Below are positions 7,011 to 14,096 of a stretch of 27,245 nucleotides of DNA, one piece after another. Numbering within the stretch: position 1 is the stretch's first letter; the number at the start of each line of letters is the position of its first letter. Source of the DNA: an uncultured Collinsella sp. (lineage in GTDB: Bacteria; Actinomycetota; Coriobacteriia; Coriobacteriales; Coriobacteriaceae); the NCBI GenBank assembly GCA_902491565.1, contig CABUIE010000022.1:1-27245 (forward strand), given 5' to 3'. The translations under genes were made by a program, and so were the position numbers. A model generated the notes under the pieces. The model searched no databases, was not told the DNA's origin, and worked only from the letters and a program-made list of their open reading frames with translations.

Positions 7011-7175
7011 CGACCACGATGGGGGCGTGGTCGAATAGGAGGGATGTCCAAATTTTGAGCGGAGCTCAAAATTTATCCGGTCGGCTTACGCCGACCGCGC
7101 TGCGCTAAAAACGCGCCACGGGCGCGTTTTCTTTACGCTCCGCGCCCTGGCGGGTTCGAATCCCTCCTCCTGCGC
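7011..7175. other. Cluster of perfect hairpins ending in a tRNA-Ser 3'-end-like sequence
   Basis: Four perfect stem-loops lie in tandem: 7011-7018/7026-7033 (8 bp), 7050-7060/7064-7074 (11 bp, loop GGA), 7079-7085/7090-7096 (7 bp, loop TTAC) and 7108-7117/7121-7130 (10 bp, loop ACG). An outer pair, AGGAGGGAT (7037-7045) and ATCCCTCCT (7160-7168), can close the last three into one multibranch structure. The right end (7152-7175) matches the T arm and acceptor 3' strand of the nearby tRNA-Ser(CGA) gene with one mismatch in 24 bases. No complete tRNA can be folded and no convincing reading frame is present. It could be a structured RNA, a folded recombination or attachment substrate, or a degenerate repeat. 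Orientation is undetermined. Confidence 0.65.
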
Positions 7176-7191
7176 GTAATTGAAATGTGCC

Positions 7192-7221
7192 CAAAAAGAA
7201 AAAAGCCCCATTGCTGGGGCT
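7192..7221 (-). terminator. Terminator after tRNA-Ser(CGA)
   Basis: On the minus strand the 7-bp stem AGCCCCA/TGGGGCT with loop GCAA is followed by a long T-rich run (plus-strand A run at 7192-7203). It starts about a dozen bases after the tRNA CCA end. Confidence 0.88.
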
Positions 7222-7233
7222 CATACCATCTAA

Positions 7234-7324
7234 TGGCGGAGGAGGAGGGATTCGAACCCTCGTGACCTTATACAGGCCAAACGGTTTTCGAGACCGCCGC
7301 ATTCAACCACTCTGCCACCCCTCC
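7234..7324 (-). tRNA. tRNA-Ser (CGA)
   Basis: This 91-base type II tRNA has an acceptor stem GGAGGGG/CTCCTCC with one G-T wobble, discriminator G and an encoded CCA. The anticodon loop CTCGAAA gives anticodon CGA. It has a long variable arm and the T arm GAGGG-TTCGAAT-CCCTC. The long variable arm and discriminator G agree with serine identity. It lies downstream of tRNA-Ser(GGA) on the same strand, but each gene is followed by its own terminator-like hairpin. Confidence 0.96.
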
Positions 7325-7332
7325 GCGTGGGG

Positions 7333-7363
7333 TAAAAACAAAGCAGGCTCGAAGGCCTGCTTT
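7333..7363 (-). terminator. Terminator between the two tRNA-Ser genes
   Basis: On the minus strand the perfect 9-bp stem AAAGCAGGC/GCCTGCTTT with a six-base loop is followed by GTTTTTA. It would end or attenuate transcription after tRNA-Ser(GGA). Confidence 0.75.
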
Positions 7364-7372
7364 GGAATTAAC

Positions 7373-7463
7373 TGGCGGAGAGTCAGGGATTTGAACCCTG
7401 GAGACGCTTTTGACGCCTACACGATTTCCAATCGTGCTCCTTCGGCCACTCGGACAACTCTCC
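7373..7463 (-). tRNA. tRNA-Ser (GGA)
   Basis: This 91-base type II tRNA has an acceptor stem GGAGAGT/ACTCTCC, discriminator G and an encoded CCA. The anticodon stem CACGA/TCGTG encloses the loop TTGGAAA, giving anticodon GGA. It has a long variable arm (GTAGGCGTC and onward) and the T arm CAGGG-TTCAAAT-CCCTG. It is the promoter-proximal gene of the tRNA-Ser pair. Confidence 0.96.
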
Positions 7464-7479
7464 GTTAAATGCGAAAGTC

Positions 7480-7508
7480 AGTATACACGAGGAATCGCAA
7501 AGTGCAAA
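7480..7508 (-). promoter_or_regulatory. Probable promoter for the tRNA-Ser pair
   Basis: On the minus strand, TTTGCA (7503-7508) and TATACT (7480-7485) are separated by 17 bases. The -10 box ends 16 bases before the tRNA-Ser(GGA) 5' end, leaving a short leader as expected for a tRNA promoter. Confidence 0.6.
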
Positions 7509-7867
7509 CAGAAAAGTTGGCATTTTTTAAAACGCTTGGCCGCGTTTGGCGTTGCAGCGGAGTTTGAGATGCCAAAAAACGGCTTCCGACCAGCGTGGTT
7601 GATCAACTCAATTGTTCAAAAAGGGTATTCATAAGCGACTTGGCAATGAATTTAAAAATCTTTGATTGGTGCTGTGGGCCACTGGTATGCATTTTGCGAC
7701 CACAGCCTTGTGCCCGTTGACCTGCGGCTTGGCTCAGCTTGTCCCCGCGGCACCGTATCTTGTCCACAAATCCGTCAAGCATTTGGTCGGCATTTGGTTG
7801 GAATGCGCATGAAACACCGTGCGAGTATGGGCATATGTGGAGGTCATGAGGTTGTAGCTGCATATTC
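7509..7867. other. Intergenic stretch without a supported gene
   Basis: No reading frame here has a ribosome binding site, coding bias or a recognisable product. A weak inverted repeat (TTGGCAT near 7516, ATGCCAA near 7568) and one DnaA-box-like nonamer (TTGTCCACA, 7760-7768) are visible, but neither is convincing alone. The stretch separates the divergent tRNA-Ser and rpsF transcripts. Confidence 0.5.
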
Positions 7868-7896
7868 TTGCAGCCTAGGAGGTTGAAAGATATTAT
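7868..7896 (+). promoter_or_regulatory. Candidate promoter of the rpsF operon
   Basis: TTGCAG (7868-7873) and TATTAT (7891-7896) are spaced by 17 bases. A start near 7903 would put the hairpin at 7913-7941 at the beginning of the leader. The -10 box is good; the -35 box is weak and overlaps a small hairpin (GCTGCA/TGCAGC, 7857-7874). Confidence 0.45.
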
Positions 7897-7912
7897 TACC
7901 AAGTCTTTTCCT

Positions 7913-7941
7913 GCTTCAGGCGCACCTTCACGACCTGAAGC
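7913..7941 (+). promoter_or_regulatory. Leader hairpin before rpsF, possible S6:S18 autoregulatory site
   Basis: GCTTCAGG (7913-7920) pairs perfectly with CCTGAAGC (7934-7941) around a 13-base loop, 26 bases before the rpsF start. In several bacteria the S6:S18 complex binds an rpsF leader hairpin to control its own operon. Assigning that role here is inference from position; I have not matched the published motif base by base. Confidence 0.4.
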
Positions 7942-7967
7942 CACATTTGCCCAGAGGAGGTGACAAT

Positions 7968-8261
7968 ATGAAGGCTTATGAACTGCTGTTCTTTGTTGAC
8001 CCGTCGCTCGACCCCGAGACTCGTCTCGCTGTTATGAAGCGTATCGATACCACGATCGCTGAGGGCGCTGGCAAGGTCGACTCCGTTGACGAGTGGGGCA
8101 AGCGCAAGCTCGCCTACGAGATCAACGACCTCACCGATGGTGACTACACCCTCATCAACTTCCACGCAGATCCTACCCAGATCGCCGAGCTTGATCGCGT
8201 CCTGCGCATCACCGACGCTGTGGTCCGCCACATGATCGTCCGTCGCGACGACCAGGAGTAA
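7968..8261 (+). CDS. rpsF: 30S ribosomal protein S6
   Basis: This 97-residue protein is a full-length S6. It binds the central domain of 16S rRNA in the small subunit as a partner of S18. The family sequence is clear: MKAYELLFFVDPSLDPETR, then GKRKLAYEINDLTDGDYTLINFHADP and the C-terminal LDRVLRITDAVVRHMIVRRDD. The ATG at 7968 has a strong GAGGAGG seven bases upstream; an in-frame ATG at 7947 is ignored for this reason. It is the first gene of the conserved rpsF-ssb-rpsR-rplI cluster, 48 bases before ssb. Confidence 0.98.
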   Translation: MKAYELLFFVDPSLDPETRLAVMKRIDTTIAEGAGKVDSVDEWGKRKLAYEINDLTDGDYTLINFHADPTQIAELDRVLRITDAVVRHMIVRRDDQE

Positions 8262-8309
8262 GACTGTCGTTTTGGACTGGGCTTGTGCCCCAAGAGGAGG
8301 TAGTGAGTT

Positions 8310-8762
8310 ATGAGCATCAATCGAGTGAACATCACCGGTAACCTCACCCGCGATCCCGAGCTGCGCGCCACCGCCGGCGGAACCCAGGTTCTGTCCTTTG
8401 GCGTCGCCGTGAACGATCGTCGCCGCAACGCGCAGACTGGCGAGTGGGAGGACTATCCCAACTTTGTCGACTGCACCATGTTCGGCACCCGCGCCGAGGC
8501 CGTGAGCCGTTTCCTGGCAAAGGGAAACAAGGTCGCGATCGAGGGCAAGCTGCGCTACAGCTCTTGGGAGCGCGACGGCCAGCGCCGGAGCAAGCTTGAG
8601 GTCATCGTCGATGAGATCGAGTTTATGAGCTCCCGTGGTGGCCAGGGTGGCTACGACCAGGGCGGTTACGCCCCCGCAGCTTCCGCGCCCGCAGCACGTC
8701 CTGCCGCGCCGGTGGCTACGCCGCCCGCGGTCGACGTCTACGATGAGGACATCCCGTTCTAA
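8310..8762 (+). CDS. ssb: Single-stranded DNA-binding protein
   Basis: This 150-residue SSB coats single-stranded DNA during replication, repair and recombination. Residues 1-108 form the OB fold, with the conserved opening MSINRVNITGNLTRDPELR and the segment WEDYPNFVDCTMFGTRAE. A Gly/Gln/Ala/Pro-rich flexible linker follows. The protein ends in the acidic tip DVYDEDIPF, which recruits partner proteins. AGAGGAGG precedes the ATG. Its place between rpsF and rpsR is the classical arrangement; this copy is probably the main chromosomal SSB. Confidence 0.98.
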   Translation: MSINRVNITGNLTRDPELRATAGGTQVLSFGVAVNDRRRNAQTGEWEDYPNFVDCTMFGTRAEAVSRFLAKGNKVAIEGKLRYSSWERDGQRRSKLEVIVDEIEFMSSRGGQGGYDQGGYAPAASAPAARPAAPVATPPAVDVYDEDIPF

Positions 8763-8789
8763 GGGTTGTTCACCTATTTTTGAGTGAGA

Positions 8790-8815
8790 GGCGGCTTCGG
8801 TTCGCCGAAGTTGCC
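8790..8815 (+). other. Intercistronic hairpin with UUCG loop between ssb and rpsR
   Basis: An 11-bp stem (8790-8800 with 8805-8815, two G-T wobbles) is capped by TTCG, closed by G-C, and ends 19 bases before the rpsR start. No T run follows, so it is not a terminator. It may stabilise or punctuate the mRNA, or modulate rpsR translation; the latter is inference. Confidence 0.7.
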
Positions 8816-8834
8816 AAATGAAAGGTATTTTGAC

Positions 8835-9101
8835 ATGGCTAATGATTTTTCTGCACGTCAGCCGCGTCGTAAGTACTGCCAGTTCTGCAAGGAGAACACT
8901 GAGTTCATCGACTATAAGGACACTCAGCTTCTCCGTAAGTACATGACCGACCGTGGCAAGATCAAGCCCCGTCGCGTCACTGGCGCTTGCACGCAGCATC
9001 AGCATGACATCGCCAACGCCATCAAGCGCGCCCGCGAGATGGCTCTCCTGCCGTACACCGTCCCCGTGGTTTCCTCTCGTGGCAACCGCGACCGCGGCTA
9101 A
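8835..9101 (+). CDS. rpsR: 30S ribosomal protein S18
   Basis: This 88-residue S18 binds S6 and the central domain of 16S rRNA. Family features are the Cys pair in KYCQFCKE, the core IDYKDTQLLRKYMTDRGKI, and PRRVTGACTQHQHDIANAIKRAREMALLPY. The Cys pair plus the later Cys and His residues suggest a zinc-binding (C+) form. The ATG at 8835 is used because AAAGG lies ten bases upstream and the protein then starts exactly at the family N-terminus; an ATG at 8784 would run through the intercistronic hairpin. Confidence 0.98.
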   Translation: MANDFSARQPRRKYCQFCKENTEFIDYKDTQLLRKYMTDRGKIKPRRVTGACTQHQHDIANAIKRAREMALLPYTVPVVSSRGNRDRG

Positions 9102-9116
9102 GAAGGGAGACGCATC

Positions 9117-9656
9117 ATGAAGGTTATTCTTCTCGATGAGATCAAGGGCAAGGGCGGCGAGGGTGACGTCGTAGAGGTCGCTCAGGGTTACGCTGAGAAC
9201 TTCCTGTTCCCCAAGAAGCTCGCTGTTGCCGCCACCAAGGGCAACCTCAAGCAGCTTGACGAGCGTCGCAACAACATCGCCAAGCGCGAGGCCGTCCGTC
9301 TGGCTACCGCCAACGAGACCAAGGCTGCCTTCGAGGGCAAGACGGTCACCGTTGACGTCAAGGTCGGCGACGAGGGCATCCTCTTTGGCTCCGTTACCGC
9401 CGCTATGATCGCTGACGCCATCAAGGCTCAGCTCGGTATGGACATCGACCGCAAGCGCGTCGAGCTCGGTAAGCCCATCAAGGTTGCCGGTGCCCACACC
9501 GTTGCCATCTCGCTGTACCGCGAGATCAAGGCCGAGGTTGTCGTTCTCGTCGGCGTTACCGCCGAGGAGCTCGCTGCCGAGGCTGAGGTCGAGGAGGCCG
9601 CTGAGGTCGCCGAGGCCGAGACCGCCGAGGTCGAGACTGAGGCTGCTGCCGAGTAG
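9117..9656 (+). CDS. rplI: 50S ribosomal protein L9 with acidic C-terminal extension
   Basis: L9 binds 23S rRNA domain V and helps maintain the reading frame. The N-terminal domain is typical (MKVILLDEIKGKGGEGDVVEVAQGYAENFLFPKKLA), followed by the connecting helix and the C-terminal domain (FGSVTAAMIADAI ... HTVAISLYREIKAEVVVLV). The protein has 179 residues, about 30 longer than usual. The extra tail consists almost only of Ala, Glu and Val after VTAEELAAEAE. It starts 15 bases after rpsR with AAGGGAG upstream and ends the ribosomal cluster before a strong terminator. Confidence 0.97.
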   Translation: MKVILLDEIKGKGGEGDVVEVAQGYAENFLFPKKLAVAATKGNLKQLDERRNNIAKREAVRLATANETKAAFEGKTVTVDVKVGDEGILFGSVTAAMIADAIKAQLGMDIDRKRVELGKPIKVAGAHTVAISLYREIKAEVVVLVGVTAEELAAEAEVEEAAEVAEAETAEVETEAAAE

Positions 9657-9688
9657 CATTTGCTGCAACGCAACAATCTTGTTCTAAG

Positions 9689-9727
9689 AAGGGCGCTCTG
9701 GGAAACCAGGGCGCCCTTTTGTTTTTT
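9689..9727 (+). terminator. Intrinsic terminator of the rpsF-rplI operon
   Basis: A 13-bp stem (9689-9701 with 9706-9718, one G-T wobble) with a GAAA tetraloop is followed by TTGTTTTTT. Confidence 0.93.
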
Positions 9728-9880
9728 GCGCTGAGTGAGTGTCATGGTGAACATTGCGTCGAAGTCCTATATACAGGACCGTTCATCCGTTTGGTTCGGT
9801 GATGATTGGCGGCGCGCGCCGCGTTTTGGGACCGTGGCTGATACTATGGATGCTCGCAAGCGATATGAATGAGGATGCTC

Positions 9881-11272
9881 ATGGCATATGACGATAGGGA
9901 GACCGGGCTGACGGTTGAGGACCGCGGCTCAAAGTTGGGTCTTCCCCAAAACCAAGATGCAGAGGCCAATGTACTGGCCGCTATGCTGCTATCGCCCGAG
10001 GTGGTCGAAGAGGCCCAGGTCGAGCTGCAGCCCGATGACTTCTACCGGCCCATTCATAAGACCATCTATACCGCGATGGTCGATATGTACAACAGCCGCA
10101 TTCCCATCGACTCCATCTCGCTGATCGATTACCTGCGAAGCATCAACAAGCTCGATGCCGTGGGCGGCGAAGCGTACATTTTGGAGTTGATGGGTCAGAC
10201 CCTGTCGCTCGTCAACTGGCAGCACCATGCCGCCATCGTTCGCCGCGATTCGATGCTGCGTGAGCTGATCGGCGCCACCAACGAGATCAACGCGCTGGCA
10301 TATAACGCCCCCACCGACACCAAAGAGGTTGTCGAGCTGGCCGAGAGCAAGCTGCTCAAGGTTACGGCGCGCGAGGTCAAGTCGAGCTACAAGACGCTGA
10401 CCGAGTTTATGGTCGAGGCCTATAACGAGGCCGAGGAAGTGTGCCAGGCCGGTGGCCAGGCCGCGGGCGTGCCCACGGGCTTCCCGTCGCTCGACCGCAT
10501 GCTCATGGGCTTCCGCGAGGGCCAGCTCATCATTATCGGCGCCCGCCCTGCTGTGGGTAAGACGTCGTTCGCCCTGAATCTGGCGCTCAACGCTGCCGCT
10601 GCCGGTTATACCGTCGGCTTCTTCTCGCTGGAGATGTCGGGCAAAGAAATTGCCCAGCGTCTGATTTGCGCCTACGCCATGATCTCGATCAGTGACTTCC
10701 GCATGGGCCGCATTAGCCCCGAGCAGTGGGCCAATATCAACGAGGCCACGCAGACCTTGTCCAAGCTCGATATTCTGATTGACGATACGCCCGGCACCAC
10801 AGTGACCGAGATTCGCGCCAAGAGCCGCCGCATGCTCCATAACAAGGAGAAGGCAATCATCATCCTGGACTACCTGCAGCTGGTGAGTCCTCCGCCGGGG
10901 CGCCGCTCCGAGAGCCGTACCGTCGAGGTTTCGGAGATGTCGCGTGGTCTGAAGATCATGGCCAAGGAGCTCAAGATCCCGCTCATCGCGCTGTCGCAGC
11001 TCTCGCGTCAGGTCGAATCCCGTACCGGCAAGCGCCCGCAGCTTTCCGACCTTCGTGAATCGGGCTCCATCGAGCAGGACGCCGATATCGTTATGTTCTT
11101 GGACCGCTCCGCCGACGAGGCCGAGGCCTCGCGCGACGATCGACCCGACGAGGGCGTTACGCGTATCGTCGTGGCCAAGAACCGTTCGGGCCCGATCGGC
11201 GACGTCGATCTGATGTTCCTGCCGGCATCCACCAAGTTCTATGAGCTTGATGGGGCACATGCCGAGGAGTAG
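9881..11272 (+). CDS. dnaB: Replicative DNA helicase DnaB
   Basis: DnaB is the hexameric 5'-3' helicase of the replication fork. In this 463-residue protein, residues about 20-125 form the N-terminal primase-interacting domain (PQNQDAEANVLAAMLLSPE). The RecA-like C-terminal domain starts near 195. It shows Walker A GARPAVGKTS (220-229), the SLEMS segment with catalytic Glu 251, Walker B IIILDYLQL and the RESGSIEQDADIVMFL motif near the end. No intein interrupts the P-loop or other motifs. The ATG at 9881 is preferred because GAGGA ends five bases before it; ATGs at 9869 and 9875 lack a site. It follows the ribosomal cluster as in many genomes but has its own transcript start after the terminator. 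Confidence 0.97.
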   Translation: MAYDDRETGLTVEDRGSKLGLPQNQDAEANVLAAMLLSPEVVEEAQVELQPDDFYRPIHKTIYTAMVDMYNSRIPIDSISLIDYLRSINKLDAVGGEAYILELMGQTLSLVNWQHHAAIVRRDSMLRELIGATNEINALAYNAPTDTKEVVELAESKLLKVTAREVKSSYKTLTEFMVEAYNEAEEVCQAGGQAAGVPTGFPSLDRMLMGFREGQLIIIGARPAVGKTSFALNLALNAAAAGYTVGFFSLEMSGKEIAQRLICAYAMISISDFRMGRISPEQWANINEATQTLSKLDILIDDTPGTTVTEIRAKSRRMLHNKEKAIIILDYLQLVSPPPGRRSESRTVEVSEMSRGLKIMAKELKIPLIALSQLSRQVESRTGKRPQLSDLRESGSIEQDADIVMFLDRSADEAEASRDDRPDEGVTRIVVAKNRSGPIGDVDLMFLPASTKFYELDGAHAEE

Positions 11273-11299
11273 GACAGGCGCCCGTTGCACGGGTATACT
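11271..11299 (+). promoter_or_regulatory. Probable purA promoter overlapping the dnaB stop
   Basis: AGGACA (11271-11276) and TATACT (11294-11299) are separated by 17 bases. The -35 box overlaps the dnaB TAG codon. It would give a leader of about 60 bases before purA. Confidence 0.5.
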
Positions 11300-11365
11300 G
11301 GGAATGTTTTGTGCTTCTGCGTGCCGGCGTGGCGCGTAGACAGTCCATGAATGTAAGGAGTAAAC

Positions 11366-12652
11366 ATGCCGTCAACCGTTTTGGTCGGTGCCCAGTGGGG
11401 CGATGAGGGCAAGGGTAAGATTTGCGACCTGGTCGCCGGCGACTTCGATGCCGTCGTGCGCTACTCGGGCGGCAACAACGCCGGTCACACCATCGTCGTC
11501 AACGGCAAGAAGTACGGCCTGCACCAGGTGCCCTCCGGCATCATGTATTCCGACCACGTGTCGGTGATCGGTAACGGCTGCGTCGTCAACCCCAAGGTTG
11601 TCCTTGAGGAGATCGACATGTTCGAGGCCGACGGCATCACCACCAAGAATCTCAAGATTAGCGGCAACGCGCATGTCATCATGCCGTACCACATCGATCT
11701 GGATGGCGCCTTTGAGCAGAAGCTCGGCAAGAAGAACATCGGTACCACCAAGCGCGGCATCGGTCCGTGCTATCAGGACAAGATGGCTCGCATCGGCCTG
11801 CGCATGCAGGACATGCTGGACGAGGCGCTGTTCCGCGACAAGCTGGAGACCGCTCTCGCCCGCGTGAACCCCGAGCTCGAGCTCATCTACAACCTGCCCA
11901 CCTACACCGTGGACCAGATTTGCGACGAGTACCTGCCGATGGCCGAGCGCCTGCGCCCCTACATCACCGAGACGAGCCTGCTGCTCAACAACATGATCGA
12001 CGAGGGCAAGAACCTGCTGTTTGAGGGCGCCCAGGCGACGCTGCTCGACATCGATCACGGCACCTATCCGTACGTGACGTCTTCTAACTGCACCGCCGGC
12101 GGCGCCATTACCGGTTCCGGCGTCGGCATGAAGAACGTCGACCGCGTGCTGGGCGTCATGAAGGCCTATATCACCCGCGTCGGTTCGGGCCCCATGCCCA
12201 CCGAGCTTTCCTACGAGTCTCAGGCCGGCCACGCGCTGACCGAGGAGGGCTATGAGTACGGCGTGACCACCGGTCGCCGTCGTCGTTGCGGCTGGTTTGA
12301 CGGCCCCATCGCCAACTACGCCTCGCGCGTCAACGGCCTCACCGACATCGCCGTGACCAAGCTCGACGTGCTTTCGGCCTTCGACACCATCAAGGTGTGC
12401 GTGGCCTACGACGTCGATGGCGAGCGCTACACGAGCGTGCCCGAGCATCAGGTGCGCTTTGAGCATGCCAAGCCCATCTACGAGGAGCTCCCTGGCTGGA
12501 AGTGCGACATCACCGGTTGCCGCAGCTTTGACGAGCTGCCGCAGGAGGCTCAGGACTACGTGGCGTTTATCGAGGATCTGGCACACACCCGCGTGACGTT
12601 CATTGGCGTTGGCGCTGGTCGCGAGCAGATCATCAACCGATTCTGGAAGTAA
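11366..12652 (+). CDS. purA: Adenylosuccinate synthetase
   Basis: PurA joins aspartate to IMP using GTP to form adenylosuccinate, the first committed step of AMP synthesis, in the cytoplasm. The 428-residue length is standard. The N-terminal GTP-binding loop GAQWGDEGKGK (8-18) contains catalytic Asp13, and GNNAGHT (36-42) contains catalytic His41, both at the positions known in E. coli. Further signatures are GTTKRGIGPCYQDK, FEGAQATLLDIDHGTYPYVTSS and TTGRRRRCGWFD. AAGGAG lies about six bases upstream of the ATG. It is followed on the same strand by purD, a second purine gene, after a hairpin-containing gap. Confidence 0.98.
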   Translation: MPSTVLVGAQWGDEGKGKICDLVAGDFDAVVRYSGGNNAGHTIVVNGKKYGLHQVPSGIMYSDHVSVIGNGCVVNPKVVLEEIDMFEADGITTKNLKISGNAHVIMPYHIDLDGAFEQKLGKKNIGTTKRGIGPCYQDKMARIGLRMQDMLDEALFRDKLETALARVNPELELIYNLPTYTVDQICDEYLPMAERLRPYITETSLLLNNMIDEGKNLLFEGAQATLLDIDHGTYPYVTSSNCTAGGAITGSGVGMKNVDRVLGVMKAYITRVGSGPMPTELSYESQAGHALTEEGYEYGVTTGRRRRCGWFDGPIANYASRVNGLTDIAVTKLDVLSAFDTIKVCVAYDVDGERYTSVPEHQVRFEHAKPIYEELPGWKCDITGCRSFDELPQEAQDYVAFIEDLAHTRVTFIGVGAGREQIINRFWK

Positions 12653-12674
12653 TCGGGACTATTTGGTTATTGCG

Positions 12675-12716
12675 ATATACCCCTTTGCAGCCCGGGTGGG
12701 CGGCCGAGGGGTATAT
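12675..12716 (+). other. Hairpin between purA and purD
   Basis: ATATACCCCT (12675-12684) is perfectly complementary to AGGGGTATAT (12707-12716) around a 22-base GC-rich loop, followed by TTGC rather than a long T run. It may be a weak or Rho-assisted terminator for purA or a purD leader element. Confidence 0.5.
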
Positions 12717-12770
12717 TTGCTTGCAAGGGGCTCGCGCGGAGCGGGCCATTCATCCATAGAGGAGGCACCC

Positions 12771-14075
12771 TTGAAGGCGGACACTCAAACCATCGACATC
12801 CTGTTGTTGGGCAGCGGCGGCCGTGAGCATGCTTTGGCAGCCAAGCTCGCAGCATCACCGCGCGCCGGCAAGCTCTACATCGCGCCGGGCAACGGCGGCA
12901 CCGCGAGCTGCGGCGAGAACGTTGTTCTCGACGACTGCGATCCTGCGGCCGTGGCGGCGTTTGCGCAGAGCCACGGATGCGGACTCGTGGTAATTGGCCC
13001 CGAGGCTCCGCTCGTGGCGGGCGTGGCCGACGCCGTGCGCGCGGCGGGTATTCCCTGCTTTGGCCCGGGTGCCGAGGGCGCCCAGATGGAGGGCTCCAAG
13101 CTGTTCTCCAAGCAGCTCATGGAGCGTGCGGGCATTCCGACGGCAGCCTACGGCTCGTTTACCGACGAGGCTTCGGCTCTCGCCTACGTACGCGAGCAAG
13201 GCGCCCCGCTGGTCGTCAAGGCCGACGGCCTTGCCGCAGGCAAGGGCGTTATCGTGGCGACCGAACTTGAGCAGGCCGAGGAGGCCGTGCGCGAGTGCTT
13301 TGGCGGCACCTTTGGCGATGCCGGCAACACCGTGGTTATCGAGGAGATGCTCGTTGGTCCCGAGTGCTCGCTGCTGGCCTTTACCGACGGCAAGACCGTG
13401 CGCCCCATGGCCACCTCGCAGGACCACAAGCGCGCGCTTGAGGGCGACCTTGGTCCCAACACCGGCGGCATGGGCGTCTACAGCCCGGTGCCCATCGTGA
13501 CTGACGAGGAGCACGCCACCATGGTGAAGGTCATGGAGCAGACCGTGGCCGAGCTCGCTGCCGAGGGTATCGACTACCGCGGCTGCCTGTACGGCGGCTT
13601 TATGCTCACGCCTGCCGGCCCCAAGGTGCTGGAGTTCAATGCCCGCTTTGGCGACCCCGAGACGCAGGTCGTGCTGCCGCGCCTTAAGAACGACCTGGTC
13701 GAGGTCATGCTCGCCTGCGCCAACTGCGAGCTCGATCAGATTGAGCTCGACTGGCGCGGCGAGTGGGCCGTGGCCGTTGTCCTGACGAGCGCGGGCTATC
13801 CCGGCAGCTACGAGAAGGGCAAGGTCATCACCGGTATCGCCGATGCCGAGGCCATGGAGAACGTGACCGTGTACCACGCGGGCACTGCCGTGGTGGACGG
13901 CCAGCTCGTGACCAATGGTGGCCGCGTGCTTGCCGTGACCGCTCTGGGTGACACGTTCGAGAACGCTCGCAACCTTGCCTACGAGGCCTGCGAGAAGATT
14001 GATTTTGAGGGCAAGACCCTGCGTCACGACATCGGCCTGCGCGCGCTGCGCGGTCGCGACGCCTGGGATGCCTAA
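12771..14075 (+). CDS. purD: Phosphoribosylamine-glycine ligase (GARS)
   Basis: PurD ligates glycine to phosphoribosylamine with ATP, the second step of de novo purine synthesis. This 434-residue protein has the N-terminal Rossmann-like loop LLGSGGREHALA, the ATP-grasp core (APLVVKADGLAAGKGV, then FTDGKTVRPMATSQDHKR and DLGPNTGGMGVYSP) and the metal-binding FNARFGDPETQVVLPRL. I choose a TTG start at 12771 because AGAGGAGG ends about six bases upstream and the protein then starts in register with the family. The frame is open back to 12603, but that part overlaps purA and the hairpin. The Nudix gene follows 21 bases after the stop. Confidence 0.96.
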   Translation: MKADTQTIDILLLGSGGREHALAAKLAASPRAGKLYIAPGNGGTASCGENVVLDDCDPAAVAAFAQSHGCGLVVIGPEAPLVAGVADAVRAAGIPCFGPGAEGAQMEGSKLFSKQLMERAGIPTAAYGSFTDEASALAYVREQGAPLVVKADGLAAGKGVIVATELEQAEEAVRECFGGTFGDAGNTVVIEEMLVGPECSLLAFTDGKTVRPMATSQDHKRALEGDLGPNTGGMGVYSPVPIVTDEEHATMVKVMEQTVAELAAEGIDYRGCLYGGFMLTPAGPKVLEFNARFGDPETQVVLPRLKNDLVEVMLACANCELDQIELDWRGEWAVAVVLTSAGYPGSYEKGKVITGIADAEAMENVTVYHAGTAVVDGQLVTNGGRVLAVTALGDTFENARNLAYEACEKIDFEGKTLRHDIGLRALRGRDAWDA

Positions 14076-14096
14076 AATCCGAGAGGAATGAGACGG

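Noticed and set aside
7100..7175. A third complete tRNA-Ser gene on the plus strand
   Set aside because: Only the T arm and acceptor 3' end are recognisable; there is no matching D arm, anticodon arm or acceptor 5' strand in standard spacing.
7760..7768. DnaA-box-like TTGTCCACA near the rpsF-dnaB region
   Set aside because: Only one near match is visible, with no AT-rich unwinding region and no dnaA or dnaN in the window, so an origin is not supported.
7662..7886. Small plus-strand open frame in the gap upstream of rpsF
   Set aside because: It has no ribosome binding site, no coding bias and overlaps the probable promoter region.
12603..12770. purD starting upstream with an N-terminal extension
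   Set aside because: The frame is open but overlaps the purA end and the intergenic hairpin. The TTG at 12771 has the ribosome binding site and the family N-terminus.
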